A program made the position numbers and the translations under genes. A DNA stretch of 64,000 nucleotides. It comes from Adiantum capillus-veneris. Taxonomy: Eukaryota; Streptophyta; Polypodiopsida; Polypodiales; Pteridaceae. Below, piece after piece: positions 20,438 to 32,599 of this stretch (positions within the stretch are counted from its first letter, which is position 1; each line of letters begins with the position of its first letter). The notes under the pieces are model-generated. The model searched no databases. It saw only the letters and a program-made list of their open reading frames with translations, and was not told where the DNA came from. The stretch is from contig CM043965.1 of NCBI GenBank assembly GCA_014529385.2, positions 17,125,912 through 17,189,911 on the forward strand. Direction: 5' to 3'.

Positions 20438-20895
20438 CCCGACTACCCGCGCATACAGCCCTCCTATAGCAAGCATGGAACCTTGAGCACGTGACCATCT
20501 TTGGAAGAAACAGGGGAGATAGCCTAAGGGAGCTTGAGGTTTTTGAATAAAACCTAGGCCACGTGTGCGGGCACTCAAGCCTGAGGCAAGAAAGCAAGAA
20601 AAGGCAAGAAGTAAGTAGTAGAAAACTCAAGCTAAAAATCGAGTCTAGAGCCGGCTAATTGTGCATATTGAAAAATGGAAAATCAAGTAGGGCTGACCTA
20701 AGCAAAAAGTAAGGATCACAATGAAGCGAGGAAAAAATCGAACAACACCAAGAGGAAGCAATTGCAAAGGGAAGTGTGTGTGTTGGATACTCACACACAC
20801 ACAAAGTCGTCAACTCTGACAACGGCTGCAAAGCCTAGCAATTTGATACAAAAGCATTAAAAGAAAAAATTATTAAAAAAATTGTGTGTAAGGGG
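20438..20895 (+). other. Cop-F leader, no intact gag
   Basis: A purine-rich leader with a possible gag start (ATGGAAAATCAAG at about 20673) that meets a stop after eight codons. The element is cut by Cac-2 at 20896. Confidence 0.45.
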
Positions 20896-20907
20896 CACTA
20901 CAAGAGG
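20896..20907 (+). repeat. CACTA terminal inverted repeat (one end)
   Basis: CACTACAAGAGG. The opposite end (CTTGTAGTG) was not found in the window. Confidence 0.75.
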
Positions 20908-20939
20908 TTCTTCACACTTGTGACGGCTGTAGCAACAAA

Positions 20940-21145
20940 AATGCACGGGGATATTTTTTTCCCCAGCATCGCTATACGTGTTGCAAAGAGGACGTCACTA
21001 TTGTGTCTCTATATATGTCTCTATATAGAGACGTATATAGAGACACATATAGCGACGAAAATAGTGACTCTGTAGTACCTAATTTAGCGATGCATATAGA
21101 GACTTGTAGGACCAAAAAAAGTGACACATATAGCAATGCCCCAGA
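20940..21145. repeat. CACTA subterminal repeats
   Basis: Short direct and inverted units: GTCTCTATATAGAGAC palindromes around 21018-21045 and TAGCGACGAAAATAG / TAGCGATGCATATAG variants. Such arrays bind the transposon-encoded DNA-binding protein in known CACTA elements. Confidence 0.65.
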
Positions 21146-21673
21146 ATTCAAAAAACTGGTGGCACGGTTAACATTGCCTGCCACCCCATCAACCATATTG
21201 AACATCAAGTTTCCAAAATAAAGATGCAGAACTGACAAAAGTATATTGGCAAAAGTGAATCGACAAAATTAATACATTGACAAAATTATACACATCATAG
21301 GGAAGATCACTTGATTGTTAATGTTTGACCAAAATATACTAGTTACAACACAATTGCCATTATTGAAAAAATACATCGTTGAGCAATAGTTACAAAATTG
21401 ACCAATAGTGCTATCTGGCTACGGCTAGATTGACGTCAAATAATCTGACATCTCATCGCGTTCCAGCGGCGTCTCTTTTGGATTCTGCACTAAAAAACAA
21501 TAAGAGTTTCTCTAAGAATAAACTTATAATAAGAAACAATCTAGATTTAGCTTATTCTTAAATTACAACAAATGTAAGAGAGTAAAATTAAATGCTAACC
21601 AAGCTGGAGTAAGAACTCACATTATCCATAAGGGTGTTCATGCCCTTTCTGCCCGCATACTCATGCTTGTACA

Positions 21674-21839
21674 TGTTGAATCAGAGGGAGAGAGCACCGT
21701 TAGACGAGAGGACATAGATACGACACGATCATATGCAATCCACAAAGTGTGTAGAGAGCACACACTGACTACACATATATAGTGGGGACTCTTAGCTATA
21801 CATAGCATAACTATAGGATCTCTATACATAGCTCCAACA
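21674..21839 (-). repeat. Cop-H 3' LTR
   Basis: It ends (plus strand) in GCTCCAACA, followed by CCTCCACTCAAAT, the complement of the purine tract. Confidence 0.88.
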
Positions 21840-21880
21840 CCTCCACTCAAATAGGAACCCCTAAATGTGGATGAAAAAAC

Positions 21881-21896
21881 CCTCGGGGGTACAAGG
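21881..21896 (-). promoter_or_regulatory. Stem-loop upstream of Cop-H polypurine tract
   Basis: On the minus strand CCTTG TACCCC CGAGG gives a 5-bp stem with one G-U pair, at the same place as in Cop-D. Confidence 0.5.
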
Positions 21897-22034
21897 AAAA
21901 AACCCACAACACTATATACATGCACTATTTTATTAATAAATTTTCAAGTTTACAAAATATATTTCCAAGGAGCTACACCCCTCCATAATATACAACAATG
22001 GCCACGAAGGCTCATAAAAATTTTAATGGACACA

Positions 22035-22240
22035 AATTTAAAGTTTAAGCTGCAGGAGCTACATCACTCTTGTGCCACTGCAAAAGTTTTCGTAGAGCAA
22101 CTTTAGCGTCTTTGATCCCTTGTATATGCTGTTTAATGTGATTTTCATCCTGTAATCATATAGCGACTCAAGAAACATATCAAAATGCGAAGGTTAGAAA
22201 TAATTGCATCACATTGTCCTTAGAGACGGTTCACGACGCT
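22035..22240 (-). other. Segment shared with Cop-D (possible captured exon)
   Basis: On the minus strand GGACAATGTGATGCAATTAT and what follows match Cop-D 10295-10400. After GATTACAG (ending near 22151 on this strand) it reads DENHIKQHIQGIKDAKVALR and continues open for about 35 codons, longer than the Cop-D copy. Confidence 0.55.
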
Positions 22241-22389
22241 GCTCTGGAGATGACATAGAAACAAACATAATGCCGATGCAATCACATGTGTAGGCAACAT
22301 AGAAACAAATGTAATATCAATGTAATCACATGTGCACACATATATACAAAGCAGAGATGTAATGAACACATTGGGCCCCCCAAGATCTC

Positions 22390-22770
22390 AATAGGTGGTA
22401 GTTATCATCATCATGGTGTTACGTACCATGACATCACAGTATTCACCATGGCATAAGAGACGTTCAAAAAAACTTTGAAATAGCAATCATCATGGTTTTA
22501 CGCACTATGCATCACAGACATTTTCTTCAAATCAAATAAAAACAGTAAAATATATAGTAATCATCATCCTGGCTTTATGTACCATGGCATCACAGTATGT
22601 AAATCCATTACAGTGTTCACTATGGCATAAGAGACGCTCAGAAAAACTTTGAAATAGCAATCATCGTGGCTTTACATACCATGGCCTTAGAAACATTTTC
22701 TTCAAATCAAATAAAAACTGCTAAATAGTATTCACCATCATGGCTTTATGTACCAAGGCATCAAAGATGC
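22390..22770. repeat. Imperfect tandem repeats, about 200 bp period
   Basis: The block GGCATAAGAGACG(C/T)TCA, ACTTTGAAATAGCAATCATC and CATTTTCTTCAAATCAAATA occurs twice, with a partial third, and is interleaved with ATCATGG(C/T)(T/G)TTA variants. Confidence 0.8.
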
Positions 22771-23154
22771 TAGTTTTGTGCAAATTTGCAAAACCTTAAG
22801 ACAATGACTAGTCAATACATCGATGATTCACATGAAAACCATCACATGTGCATAAGTTAGTATGCGTATGTGATCATTAGTATACAATCACATAAAACGA
22901 TCAAAATTACATGAAGTATTTTATGACAAATTGCAACCAGGTGAATCTTTAAATTACAAGAAATGATGCCCAAACATACAATCTAAATATGGCAAGGTCG
23001 AGGTAGCTACAGGGCAGTCCCTAGTGAAGATGAAGGCTGAGAATATATGTGCCTCAATCAGGGTCTACAGCCTGCATCAAATCATCTCGCTACCCTTGCA
23101 AGTAGCTACCGTACTCTCCTGTAACACAGAAATGGTGGTTGTTGCAAGAGTTCT

Positions 23155-23905
23155 GGGTATATATACATACAAATTACGTTTATTGTAGTTTTGTAACTTC
23201 CATTAATCCTATTTTTATATTACATGTACACGTGAAACGCCTTGTAGAGAAGGTTGGTGTAGTTTGCCAGACAAAGACCGCAGCAATTACTAAAGCAAAT
23301 CAAAGCTGAAGGCGAATACGAATAGCAGGTCCTATGCAATACTAATAATATCCTAGGATTGCAGCTGCTCGTTCCTTTGCTAGCACTCCAGACCAACTTG
23401 CGAGCTTGCTCACTATTTGAGGTTGTTCTTGAAACTGAAGGCAAATACGAGTAGCCGGTCAGATGCAGCACTAATAATAGCATAGGCTTGTGGCCGCCAT
23501 AGATAGCGCTCACTGCCTCCTGGCATATCTACATACAAATTATGATTATCGTACTTTTATAACTTCCATTAATCCCATTTTTATATTACGTGTACACGTG
23601 AAATGCCTTGTAGACAAGGTTGGTGTAGTTTGCCAGATAGAGACCGCAACAATTATTAAAGCAATTTGAAGTTGAAGGCGAATACGAATAGCAGGTCGTA
23701 GGGAATACTAATAATATCCTAGGCTTGCGGCTGCTCGTTCCTTTGCTAGCACTCTAGACCAACTTGCGAGCTTGCTCACTATTTGAAGCTATTCTTGAAA
23801 CTGAAGGCAAATATGAGTAGCCGGTTGGATGCAACACTAATAATAGCATAGGCTTGTTGCCGCCATAGATAGCGCTCATTCACCTAATGCCTACTGGCAT
23901 ACTAA
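23155..23905. repeat. Two-copy tandem duplication, about 375 bp
   Basis: TGGTGTAGTTTGCCAGA starts near 23255 and again near 23620. The intervening sequence (TACGAATAGCAGGTC, AGCACTC(C/T)AGACCAACTTG, TAGCGCTCA) repeats in order with scattered substitutions. Confidence 0.9.
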
Positions 23906-25230
23906 AAAAGAAATTCTAATCTTCATCTTGATCCCCACCGAATCTCCCCCCCTCTCTTTTCCACGTCAGCTTGTGAACCTCGCGCGAGAGAGAAAGATAG
24001 AGTTTTTCGCGTGCCTGCTTCCCCAGTCCACCTCCGTGGCTCCCTCCCTCAGCCCTGCCTGCTCGTCCCAGATCTTCTCCCCCTCTCTCTCTCTATCTCT
24101 CTCTCTCTCTCTCTCACACAGCAAACCCAAAAATCTGCATACACCTACAATCCCATGCCTCCTCATGGTGCAGGGCAGCTATGAGCACCCCAGCCCAGCC
24201 CCCTCCTCCAACCATCCTGCCTTGTCACCATCACCTGCAGCAAAGTGCACTCTCGGAGCATAACCGTGTTGCATTGCAGACAAAGGAGAGGTTGCAGACC
24301 TTGCCTTGTCTCGTCCCTTCCAACAGAACTAGCTCTTCTCAGAACTACCTCATTCAGTGGAGAGGGAAAACCAAATAATTAAATTGGAAACAGAATGCAT
24401 GAACTCCACCTGGCCTCGTATTCTTAGCCTTCCACTAAGCTCTTCCCTTTTCCTTCTAAACGAATGATCGATTTTTTGATTTTCTAGGATTGGGGATTGG
24501 GTACCCCATACTGCTTCGCTGTCACTCCCATGCAAGCGATATAAAGTTAAAAGACACATTTAAAACAGATTGTGTGCCGCCCTAAATATAGTAGGTGGAT
24601 TAGCATGTTAAATATTAGGAAGGATAGCGATAAAATTGGCCTCTAATTAGAGATTGCGGTGCTGATGCAGCTTGATTAAGAATCGGGCTAGAAAAAAGAA
24701 GCTCACACAAAAGCTAGACCCATGGCGCATGCTGATTGAGCATGGGGCAAAAGAGGGCTTGCTGGGCAGGAAGAGGATTAGAGGCATGCCTTTAATATGT
24801 AAGATGGAACAACGAGAAACTTAGAGCAAAGTAAATTGTAGCTGGACGTCAGCCCTTTGAAGCACAAAAAACAAAAACGTGTAGCTGGACGTCAGCCCTT
24901 TGAAGCACAAAAAACAAAAACGACATCAGCTCTTTGAAGATAACTATCATGAGCAGGCATCTTTTTACTTCCTTGCGCTCAGACTTAGTCTGCTTTTTCT
25001 TCTCACATGCCTCTACTGTAGCAGCTACTCAAAGCATATTCTCATTCACACTTTTCTAGTCTTCATCAAGGTGGTCTTGAAAACCTTTTTTAATAGTAGT
25101 AAATTCAAAATTTCAACTCATCCACATAGACTGCTATCACATAAGCTGACAAAAATTCATTATATATAGCTCCTTGAATCTCTCACAGAACTTATCTTTT
25201 GTGGTCATGCTCTCCAGGTCTCTAATATCA
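23906..25230. other. Cop-H 5' interior, no recognised gene
   Basis: It includes a CT-rich stretch with (CT)n at 24083-24118, and a 42-bp direct duplication (GTAGCTGGACGTCAGCCCTT) at about 24839 and 24881. Open frames such as 23928-24263 are low-complexity and not convincing. Confidence 0.5.
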
Positions 25231-25394
25231 TGTTGAATCGGAGGGAGAGAGCACAGGTAGATGAGAGGAAAGAGTGACGACACCATCATATGCAATCCCC
25301 AAAGTGTATGGAGAGGACACACTGAGTACACATATATAGTGGGGACTCCTAGCTATATATAGCATAAGTGTGGGATCTCTATATAGCTCTAATA
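25231..25394 (-). repeat. Cop-H 5' LTR
   Basis: It matches 21674-21839 with scattered changes. The last two bases have decayed from CA to TA on the plus strand. Confidence 0.85.
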
Positions 25395-25859
25395 GTACGG
25401 TGTGGGATCACGTCCAGTCATCAACCACTGTTCAAAACATACAAAGAAAATGCTATGTTAGAATTTAAAAGTCCAAATACCCATAACTACTATATGGTTG
25501 AGTCCACCTCAAGGAAACCTAACTCTCCTCTACATACAATCGTGTTGCAACCCTCCATGATTATCTTGAACCATTGCACGTCGAACAAATCCACAAAACA
25601 TCCTCTATAGTCTATCCTAAAAATTTCTTGTAGCGTACAAAAGTAAGTGAGTTCCATCACCACAGGAACTGCATCAGAGGACCATCTTCAACTAGATTGT
25701 TCAAATTTGTTTATGATTTTGTAGATCCGTTCCACCCTGAAATGTTGACCTTTACACCATGCTAGTATGTATGACTTATACTACAACCAATAACGATAAT
25801 GAGTGGCTGTCTAAACATCTAGAGAGCTACGAGTTCAACATTGCAAACATACCTTAGGG

Positions 25860-28800
25860 ATGCAACCCCGCGAGTTCTTCCACTTCTCCTCAGTCACTTG
25901 TTCGTCGCACTGTTGTGCACTTTTCAATTGGTTGTGCAACCATCTTAAGCTCATGAATGTTGGTAGGCTCTCAAGATCCTCTAGATGATGCATCCATGGT
26001 TGTCTTCCCCATCTCCACTTGATTTGTGCCCTTTGTCATTGTTGCTTTGCATCCTCGTACTGTGAAATACACTTTTGCATCATTGGATTGTGAAGCATGC
26101 AAAATCGAATGATCTTAGCCTCTAGATCTTCCGTCATTTACTTATCGACACCAAGATTGCACATCACAATCCAGATATGCACTCATCATCTATGGTGCAC
26201 CAAAGCGTATCTCACACACGGTCAACTCCGTCTAGCCACTCTCCAAGGGAAACTAGGGACTCTAAAACCAGCCAACCCTCTGCCATGCTACCCTTTGGAC
26301 ATTCCTTCTGACAAACATAACCCTTGAGTGTTTTCATGAATCGTTCTAAAAAGAACATCCATTTGGAATGCATTGTGCTTGCTATTTTCACCTCATTAAC
26401 TATGAGAACAAGAAGATGTACTTGAATGGTTAGCATGTTAGTTGGAAAGTGTTTCTCGAACATGCAAACAACCTCCATAGCGTTTAGTTTGGTGGATGGT
26501 ATGATACCTACATCAATCTCCCTCTGGGAGATCCATTGCACCAACTATGTGAGTTTGTAGATTGTGGTACGGATACTAGGGGACAAAGAAACCTCAATGG
26601 CCACAGGTAAAATAAACTGCAAAACAAGTCTAACAATGGTATTAAAGTCCACACACGGCTATGCTATGCAATTCCCACTATGATAAATTTCACTTCAAAC
26701 ATACCTGACACATTTTATGCCAGTCATGTGACTTGAAACCAGTAAGCTTCCCTTCTTTAGTGAAATATGTTTGGAGCGAGTGCATTATATCAGTGAACGT
26801 ACGCATGAATCAAATGATCTCTTTTACTTTTCATTCCTCACCTCTTGTCAAAATCCATGGTTCTTAAAGGAGTTTTATCGATCCATTGGGTGCTATCTGC
26901 GGTGGCCAGTATTGCTCCATACAATCCGTATTTCTAAGGTCAGTTATTGCTCCCAGAGTATCTTTCTTGCCAATGAGATGGTCCCATAGCAGAATACCCA
27001 CATTCTTGAATATGTGCATTGAATTGAGTAATTAATTGATTATGGGTCTGGGCCAATATAGCAACTCGTACCATAGGGAGAATCTCTTCATTCCTCGGGT
27101 CAAACTGTCATCACATATCTCCTTATGCTCTAACCATACTCACGTAGACATCCTTGGTGGTTCCCTTCCCAAAAAAACGTCGCTAACTCGTGATCCTCTG
27201 AAAGATGCGCTTGATGACCTTCTTAGAGTTTCTTCTTGAGGGAGGGCGCCTACTGTGCATTGAATCTAGGGCCACATGTGATGCATGCTCTGTATCCACT
27301 TTTTTGGAGCCATACATGTATAAACATGACAATAAGTCCACATGAGAAAAACAAAGGTTTATAATGTTTGAGTTTGACTATCACCTGCGTTTTTTGTTAG
27401 TCCGGGATAGTCATGCATGCACGGTCCACATCAGGATGCTCTTATCAAGGCATTGCATCCACCTATGTGTCGGCTCATATTCACCACTTCTATGCCAATC
27501 CATAATTTTTGTAGCTCTTCCAATAGTGGACAAAGATACACATCCATATTCTTCACTTTATACCATTCAAGCACAATCAAGCTCGTCAACCACGGGGGAA
27601 TGTTGTAGTTGACAATGACAACTGGCCATACACTGTAGAATGTTGAACTCTGAACCAATGGATTTACGCCATTTATACCCAAACCGAGGTGCAAATTACG
27701 AGTGTCCCCGGAAAATTTTGTCCATGTGTCGTCTATATTCTTCCATTCCGCACAATCTGCAAGGATCTGTAGCAGATCGTTTGAAGATCTATTCTCCTCA
27801 TGCCATGATGCTAGAGCGGCCATGGACTTGCATTCAAAGAAATTCCCAATGCAAGGTAGTAGAGGAAAGTGTTGCAACACCTTTTGTGTCAGTTTTTTCT
27901 GTGGAGATCTACTCGATATCTCTCGGAATCACATTTCGGACACTTCTCCATGTCTATGTATTCCCCTCTAAAAAGAATGCAATCATTAGGACAAGCGTGA
28001 ATGAAATTGTAATCCATCTCCAGTTTTGCAAGATCTTTCTTACTTCCTCTTTGTAATTTGGCATCACATTATCAACTGGCAGTATGTGCTCTTTGAGTAA
28101 TCTACACAGAGAAAAAAACACAAAACACTTGTGTAAGTAATTTGGTACATTATACATTTAGAGTTTTTAATTGAAATAGACACATTGTAATAGATCACCT
28201 GGAAAGTGTTGTGACGCTAGTGTCATTCCATCCAAACTTTGCCTGCATGTTGAGAAAAACCAAAAGCACCTTCAATCTAAACACTCGTGATCCACCATAC
28301 AATGGTTTATCGGCCTCACTTTTCATGCCATCATAGATAAGCCTTTCTAAATCCATGATTGTATTGATCATTTAGTTGATCTTGGGCTGAAACATAGCCT
28401 TTTTGGGAATGTGCTTTGCATGATCACCCTCCAAGATGTCAGAGGCTGCATCTTGTGGTCTCATGTATATTGCTTGAGTAAAGCAACTAAAAACACGTCT
28501 ATTGGTTTGCAAGATTCTGCCAATTGGCCAACATTAGAGTCCGATGAGTTGTAATTGGCAACAACTCTATCTATAATAGAACGGTCAAACTCGCCAGATT
28601 TGCAAACGTGCTGCAAAGAACCATGTCTTGTTCGTCGCACAACATGTTTGCATTGATTACAAAGATATAAGATCCTTGTTGAGAGATAGGTGTTTTGGTT
28701 AGATGGTCCCACATCGTTGTCACTACTCATAATGAATGTAAAAACCTTAAACCTTGAACATAAATTTAATCTTATCTTATTGTCCTCCATCTCTGATCTC

Positions 28801-28898
28801 TCTCTCTCTCTCTCTCTCTCAATATCCCTCGCAATCAAGAAACCATAGATCACATTGTAAACTACCTCAAATTCTCTAGCCATGTTGGATCCCTGCAC
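25860..28898 (-). pseudogene. Cac-2 CACTA transposase (tnp2 plus DUF4218), broken
   Basis: Read right to left. 28898-28461 encodes an N-terminal region (CNQCKHVVRRTRHGSLQHVC, a possible zinc finger). The core at 27880-27431 has GDTRNLHLGLGINGVNP, YSVWPVVIVNYNIPPW and NMDVYLCPLLEELQKLW, the tnp2 family signature. 27240-26700 gives eroded tnp2 C-terminal sequence. 26544-26212 has LNAMEVVCMFEKHFPTNML and MHSKWMFFLERFMKTLKGYV, matching the DUF4218 domain that follows tnp2 in plant CACTA transposases. Near 25900-26130 an eroded tail reads CDEQVTEEKWKNSRGCIP. Many frameshifts and stops are present; parts may be introns. The protein would cut and paste the element. Confidence 0.82.
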
Positions 28899-29007
28899 AC
28901 CTCAGTCTAAAGGAGAGGTGTACGGAGATCAGAACCACTGGGCTATAATCTCCTCTTTATTGGTTAATGACTATATTTGTGGGTACAAGAAATCTACACA
29001 CCCACAT

Positions 29008-30530
29008 TGAGGGGAATTTTTTGGATGAGCATAAAGTCATTAAGTCATGCCAAAAATCTTGCCCACCAGCCTCATGTATATATGTGTACATAGCCCTACA
29101 AGTCTTGGAAACAACCATGTAAAAACCCTTGTACAAAGGTGTGATTTTGCCGACTTATTTTCAGCCGTGCTTTATAGCTTGTGAACCGGACTTGTACATC
29201 ATGAGTTATGAGCATCTGAAGCGGGCGGTCTCAACTTAGAAGGTGATTGCGGGTGCATGCGACGAGGGCAACTCGGTCAACTTAAGAGTCTAAGATTAGA
29301 AATGATGAAGTTTTATATTTGTGAAGTGTTACGGTGCATCATTTGTTGACCGGAGCAGCAAGTTATGCCTCGGGGAAAGTTGTCCAAGAGGTCCTCCTGC
29401 TTGGGGGAGAAGCTCAAAATTGGTTGGGCTTGAGGGAGTTGGGAGGAATTTTCCATGTGGCACGGGGATTATCCCACATGAGAAGAGGAAAGGAGAACGT
29501 GGAGGATACATAGGGCACTTTGGGAGCCCACTATAGGTGTATCAAAGGTGAGAGGATCTCTCTTAAGGCTTGGCTATGGGGAATCGTGGGATCATGGGGA
29601 AGGAGATGGTGATTTTTTCAGTCCACACTCAGCTGCCCAGGTGCCTGGCCACTTTCTTTTGTCCTCGGTCACTTGCCCCCACCCCATTCCTTGATCAAAG
29701 AATCGCTAACAACTCATTTTTCACCCAAAAAAGCCCAAAATTGAACCAATTAAAAAGATGCTTGAGGAGAGAACCTTGTCGGCTAAGAAGAGAGAGAAAA
29801 ATCTTGGGGATAAAAGGTAAGAAAGCCCCCATTTTAATATCTGCAACACCTGCAAAACTTCCATAAAGCTCATTTTTTAGCAAGAAAGAGTGCACCCCCG
29901 ACTTCGAGCAGCTGTATTCTTTCATCCTTCACGGTCTTTTTTTATTCTATGGATACTTTACGGAAATCTCCACAAGACAAGCTTCGTCATGATGACCCTT
30001 GTTTCAACTAATTTCAAGTGTGTTCCATGCTTGAAGGGTTTTCATAAATTTCTACAGGTGTTTACCATAGGTTTTTTCGGTCGTGCAATAGTTCTTCCCT
30101 CTGATGGTGTGGCTCATGCAAGGCTATAGAGGCATTCATTTTCCTTCTCGTTTGCACGCTAACATTGTTTTGGTGCATCCACGGAGGAGCAAGTGCTCCC
30201 ATGCTCCAATTTTTGTGAAATATGTATATTCTGCATGCAAAGAATTTGAAGGGGATTATGGACAACCGCCTACGTATGTGCAAATTGTGGATAGCATTTG
30301 AGGCGGTCTTGTAAGACCAGTGGGTAGACAGACATGTGAATAACCTCCCAACCATCCTATATATAGGCCCCTGGCCCTCTTCCATATATAGACCCCTTTA
30401 CTGCATGTGTGTCCGGCACATTGCCCGGGCCGTGCCCATCTAGTCCTACCCTTGGCATGACAGGTCTTATAACTGGATTGCAGCCTTTGGAGGGTCGTGA
30501 GTTTTGTGAACCCAAGCACTAGGGACCGAG
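29008..30530 (+). repeat. Gy-B 5' LTR (right end approximate)
   Basis: It begins TGAGGGGAATTTTTTGG, parallel to TGTCAGGAATTTTTTGG at 53023. Alignment with the 3' LTR runs to about 30160. Two TATA-like blocks (TATATATAGGC near 30357 and ATATATAGACC near 30384) suggest the LTR continues to about 30450-30530. I could not identify a convincing primer site. Confidence 0.65.
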
Positions 30531-30639
30531 TTACCCAGTATGAGGTGGATTAGGTACTTGAGTGATCCATCGACATCCCTTGAGATTTTGACGTCACATG
30601 TAAGTATTTTTGTGGCAATCAAATATGACACACGAGTTC

Positions 30640-31515
30640 CCACAGTTTCATGGATTGCCTAATAAAAATGCATAGACTTTTATTGAAAAGTTGGAAGTCA
30701 ATTGCTTACTGTAAAATATACTAGACCAAGCTATATTGTTGTGGCTGCTACAATACAGTTTACAGAATGAGGCAAGACTTTGGTTCCAAATCATGAAGAG
30801 TTGATATAGGCACAAACTCCAAGGGTAGTTTTGGACTACAATCGTGTGAAGCAAGCTAACTTGGTAGAATATAGATCAATTGAAGTACATGATGAAGTTT
30901 GGCATGAAATTTTGGTATACACTCACAAAGGCTAATCAAAGTCTTGATTTTTTTGTCATGCAGTTCACCCCTTTATGGGATAAATAGGCCCAGGCTTTGG
31001 GAAATGAGATCCCTCCATCCATGTTAAAGAAGAACCATTTTTTGGCAAACTTAAAAGAAAGTCTGAAGTTCAAAGTTGAGTTGAAACGGTCGCCACCTTT
31101 GAGGAGTCAGTTGCTATCACCAGAGAGAAAGAATGGAAGGCTCAAAGACTTAATGAGTATGGAAAAGTGGTCCATGTGCAAAGTAATGGTGGCCACAAGG
31201 AGGAAAATCAGGCAAAAGCTGGAGGCCAACCTATTTCAAGCGGCTGCTAATAGTCAACAATTAGAGTGAAATATGCAAGACAAGATGACCATGATGCAGG
31301 AATTGCAACTTAGTGTTCTTGGAGGTGGATGCAGTCATGGTCATGGACGTGGCAGAGGAATGACCCAGGCATGTGAAGCACAGTCGAGTGCCAATGTGGG
31401 TCATGGACAAGGCATCTTTGAGCCGTAAATGAGGTTCATTCCTACTTTGTATAATTGTGGTGAGCTTGGTCACATCATCACTTCAGTGTTCAAAGCCAAT
31501 AAGGGTAGGAGGTGA
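30640..31515 (+). pseudogene. Gy-B gag, broken
   Basis: Degraded capsid coding: FIEKLEVNCLL then YSLQNEARLWFQ near 30680-30790, and ALGNEIPPSMLKKNHFLANL from 30997. The last part joins FEESVAITREKEWKAQRL by frameshift. An eroded zinc knuckle reads YNCGELGHIITSVF near 31450-31490, with its first and last cysteines lost. Several stops (30986, 31267) are present. Confidence 0.75.
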
Positions 31516-31662
31516 TATGTTCCCACTCCCCCAATAGATTCCTAATAGGGCTAATTATTATGCGTTGGATATACAGGGAGATCGAGGTATTGAGCAAGAA
31601 AATCAGGCTTCAACCACTGGTGGTCATGTGGGTATTATGCGGGTTGAAAGAAAGAAGCAGAC

Positions 31663-32589
31663 ATGCTACCCGTGGGAAAAGGAGAGAGGGAATGCTATGC
31701 CACGCCAAGTCCTAGAAAAAAGAAAGTAAAAGAGAAAGAGGGTGAAGATGCAAAAGCCAAGAGGAAGAGAATACCTCCTCATACACGGTTTGAAGTAACA
31801 GATTTACCCTTAGGAGAAGGCCAAACAACTTACAGTTTAAAGAAACTCCTGATTGGGAGGAAAGTAGATTGTACTTTTGGACAGCTGATGAGTATGGTGC
31901 CCAAACACAAAAGGCAGTGCAAGTCATTAGTGAATCCAAAGAAAGAGCCAAATCATGGACAAGTCAGAGTGTTGACTGTGGGAGAGTTACTTGACATTTG
32001 TCCTATGGTGAATGCTTGGCACAAAGGTGTGGGCATGGGAGAGGCCTACATTGATGGAGGTGCTTAAGTTTGTGTGATCACATAGTCATGTGTGGAGAGA
32101 CTGGGTCTCATTACATGCAAAATCTTTGGGTTTTGGATTCGACTAGCAAACCATGCCAAAGTGAAGTGTTTCGGGATGATTAAGAATCTAGAAGTTGAAG
32201 TCTTTAACGTGAAGGTTATAGTACACTTTCATGTTATGCCAACTGGCTTGGGAGCTTTTCCTCTCATTTTCGGACAACCTTGGTTGAGAGTTGTTGGTGT
32301 TGTGAAAGATTTGGGTAAGGACACAATCTGTATGTATGACAGAAAGGCTCAAAAGAGGGTGTTTGATATGACTACCAAGGAACCTATGGTAGTAGAAGAT
32401 GTGAGTGAGAATGATAAATCCAAATTCTCCAGTGAAGATATCTCTAAAAGTAGCTCTTCTTCTGGTTCTTGCGATGAGGGTGACATGTCATTCTTGTTGT
32501 CAAACGAGGAAAAGAGAGAAGTTAGCGAAGTGTTGCAAATATCAGGGAGTATAAATGTTTCAAGCCGGTTAGAGAAACTTGAGAGTTGA
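31663..32589 (+). pseudogene. Gy-B protease region
   Basis: Frame 31663-32067 is basic and then reads FEVTDLPLGEGQTTYSLKKL, VLTVGELLDICP and YIDGGA, the D-x-G-A active site of a gypsy retropepsin. TAA at 32065-32067 interrupts it, and frame 32092-32589 continues with GLGAFPLIFGQPWLRVVGV, the second protease signature, and an acidic/serine-rich linker. One nonsense mutation therefore separates the two halves. Confidence 0.8.
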
Positions 32590-32599
32590 TGCAACCTAA

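Larger units (their letters stand above)
21674..25394 (-). mobile_element. Cop-H: complete small non-autonomous copia-type LTR element
   Basis: LTRs at 21674-21839 and 25231-25394, in minus orientation. The primer-site equivalent at 25219-25230 reads TGATATTAGAGA on the minus strand, an eroded TGGTATCAGAGC. The flanks are GTACA (21669-21673) and GTACG (25395-25399), a near-perfect 5-bp duplication. The interior is 3.4 kb with repeats and no gag or pol. It shares a segment with Cop-D although the LTRs differ. Confidence 0.88.
20896..29007 (-). mobile_element. Cac-2: CACTA (En/Spm) DNA transposon, split and truncated
   Basis: The left end CACTACAAGAGG (20896) is the canonical CACTA terminus with GGG before it as possible 3-bp duplication. 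Subterminal repeats follow, and a minus-strand transposase fills 25860-28898. Cop-H interrupts it at 21674-25394. The right terminus is not found; the Gy-B LTR begins at 29008 instead. The remaining part, if it exists, should lie beyond Gy-B, but I could not recognise it there. Confidence 0.7.

Noticed and set aside
23928-24263. Serine/proline-rich open frame 23928-24263 as a gene start
   Set aside because: Low-complexity CT-rich sequence within a non-autonomous element, no conserved segment, shared by short frames on both strands.
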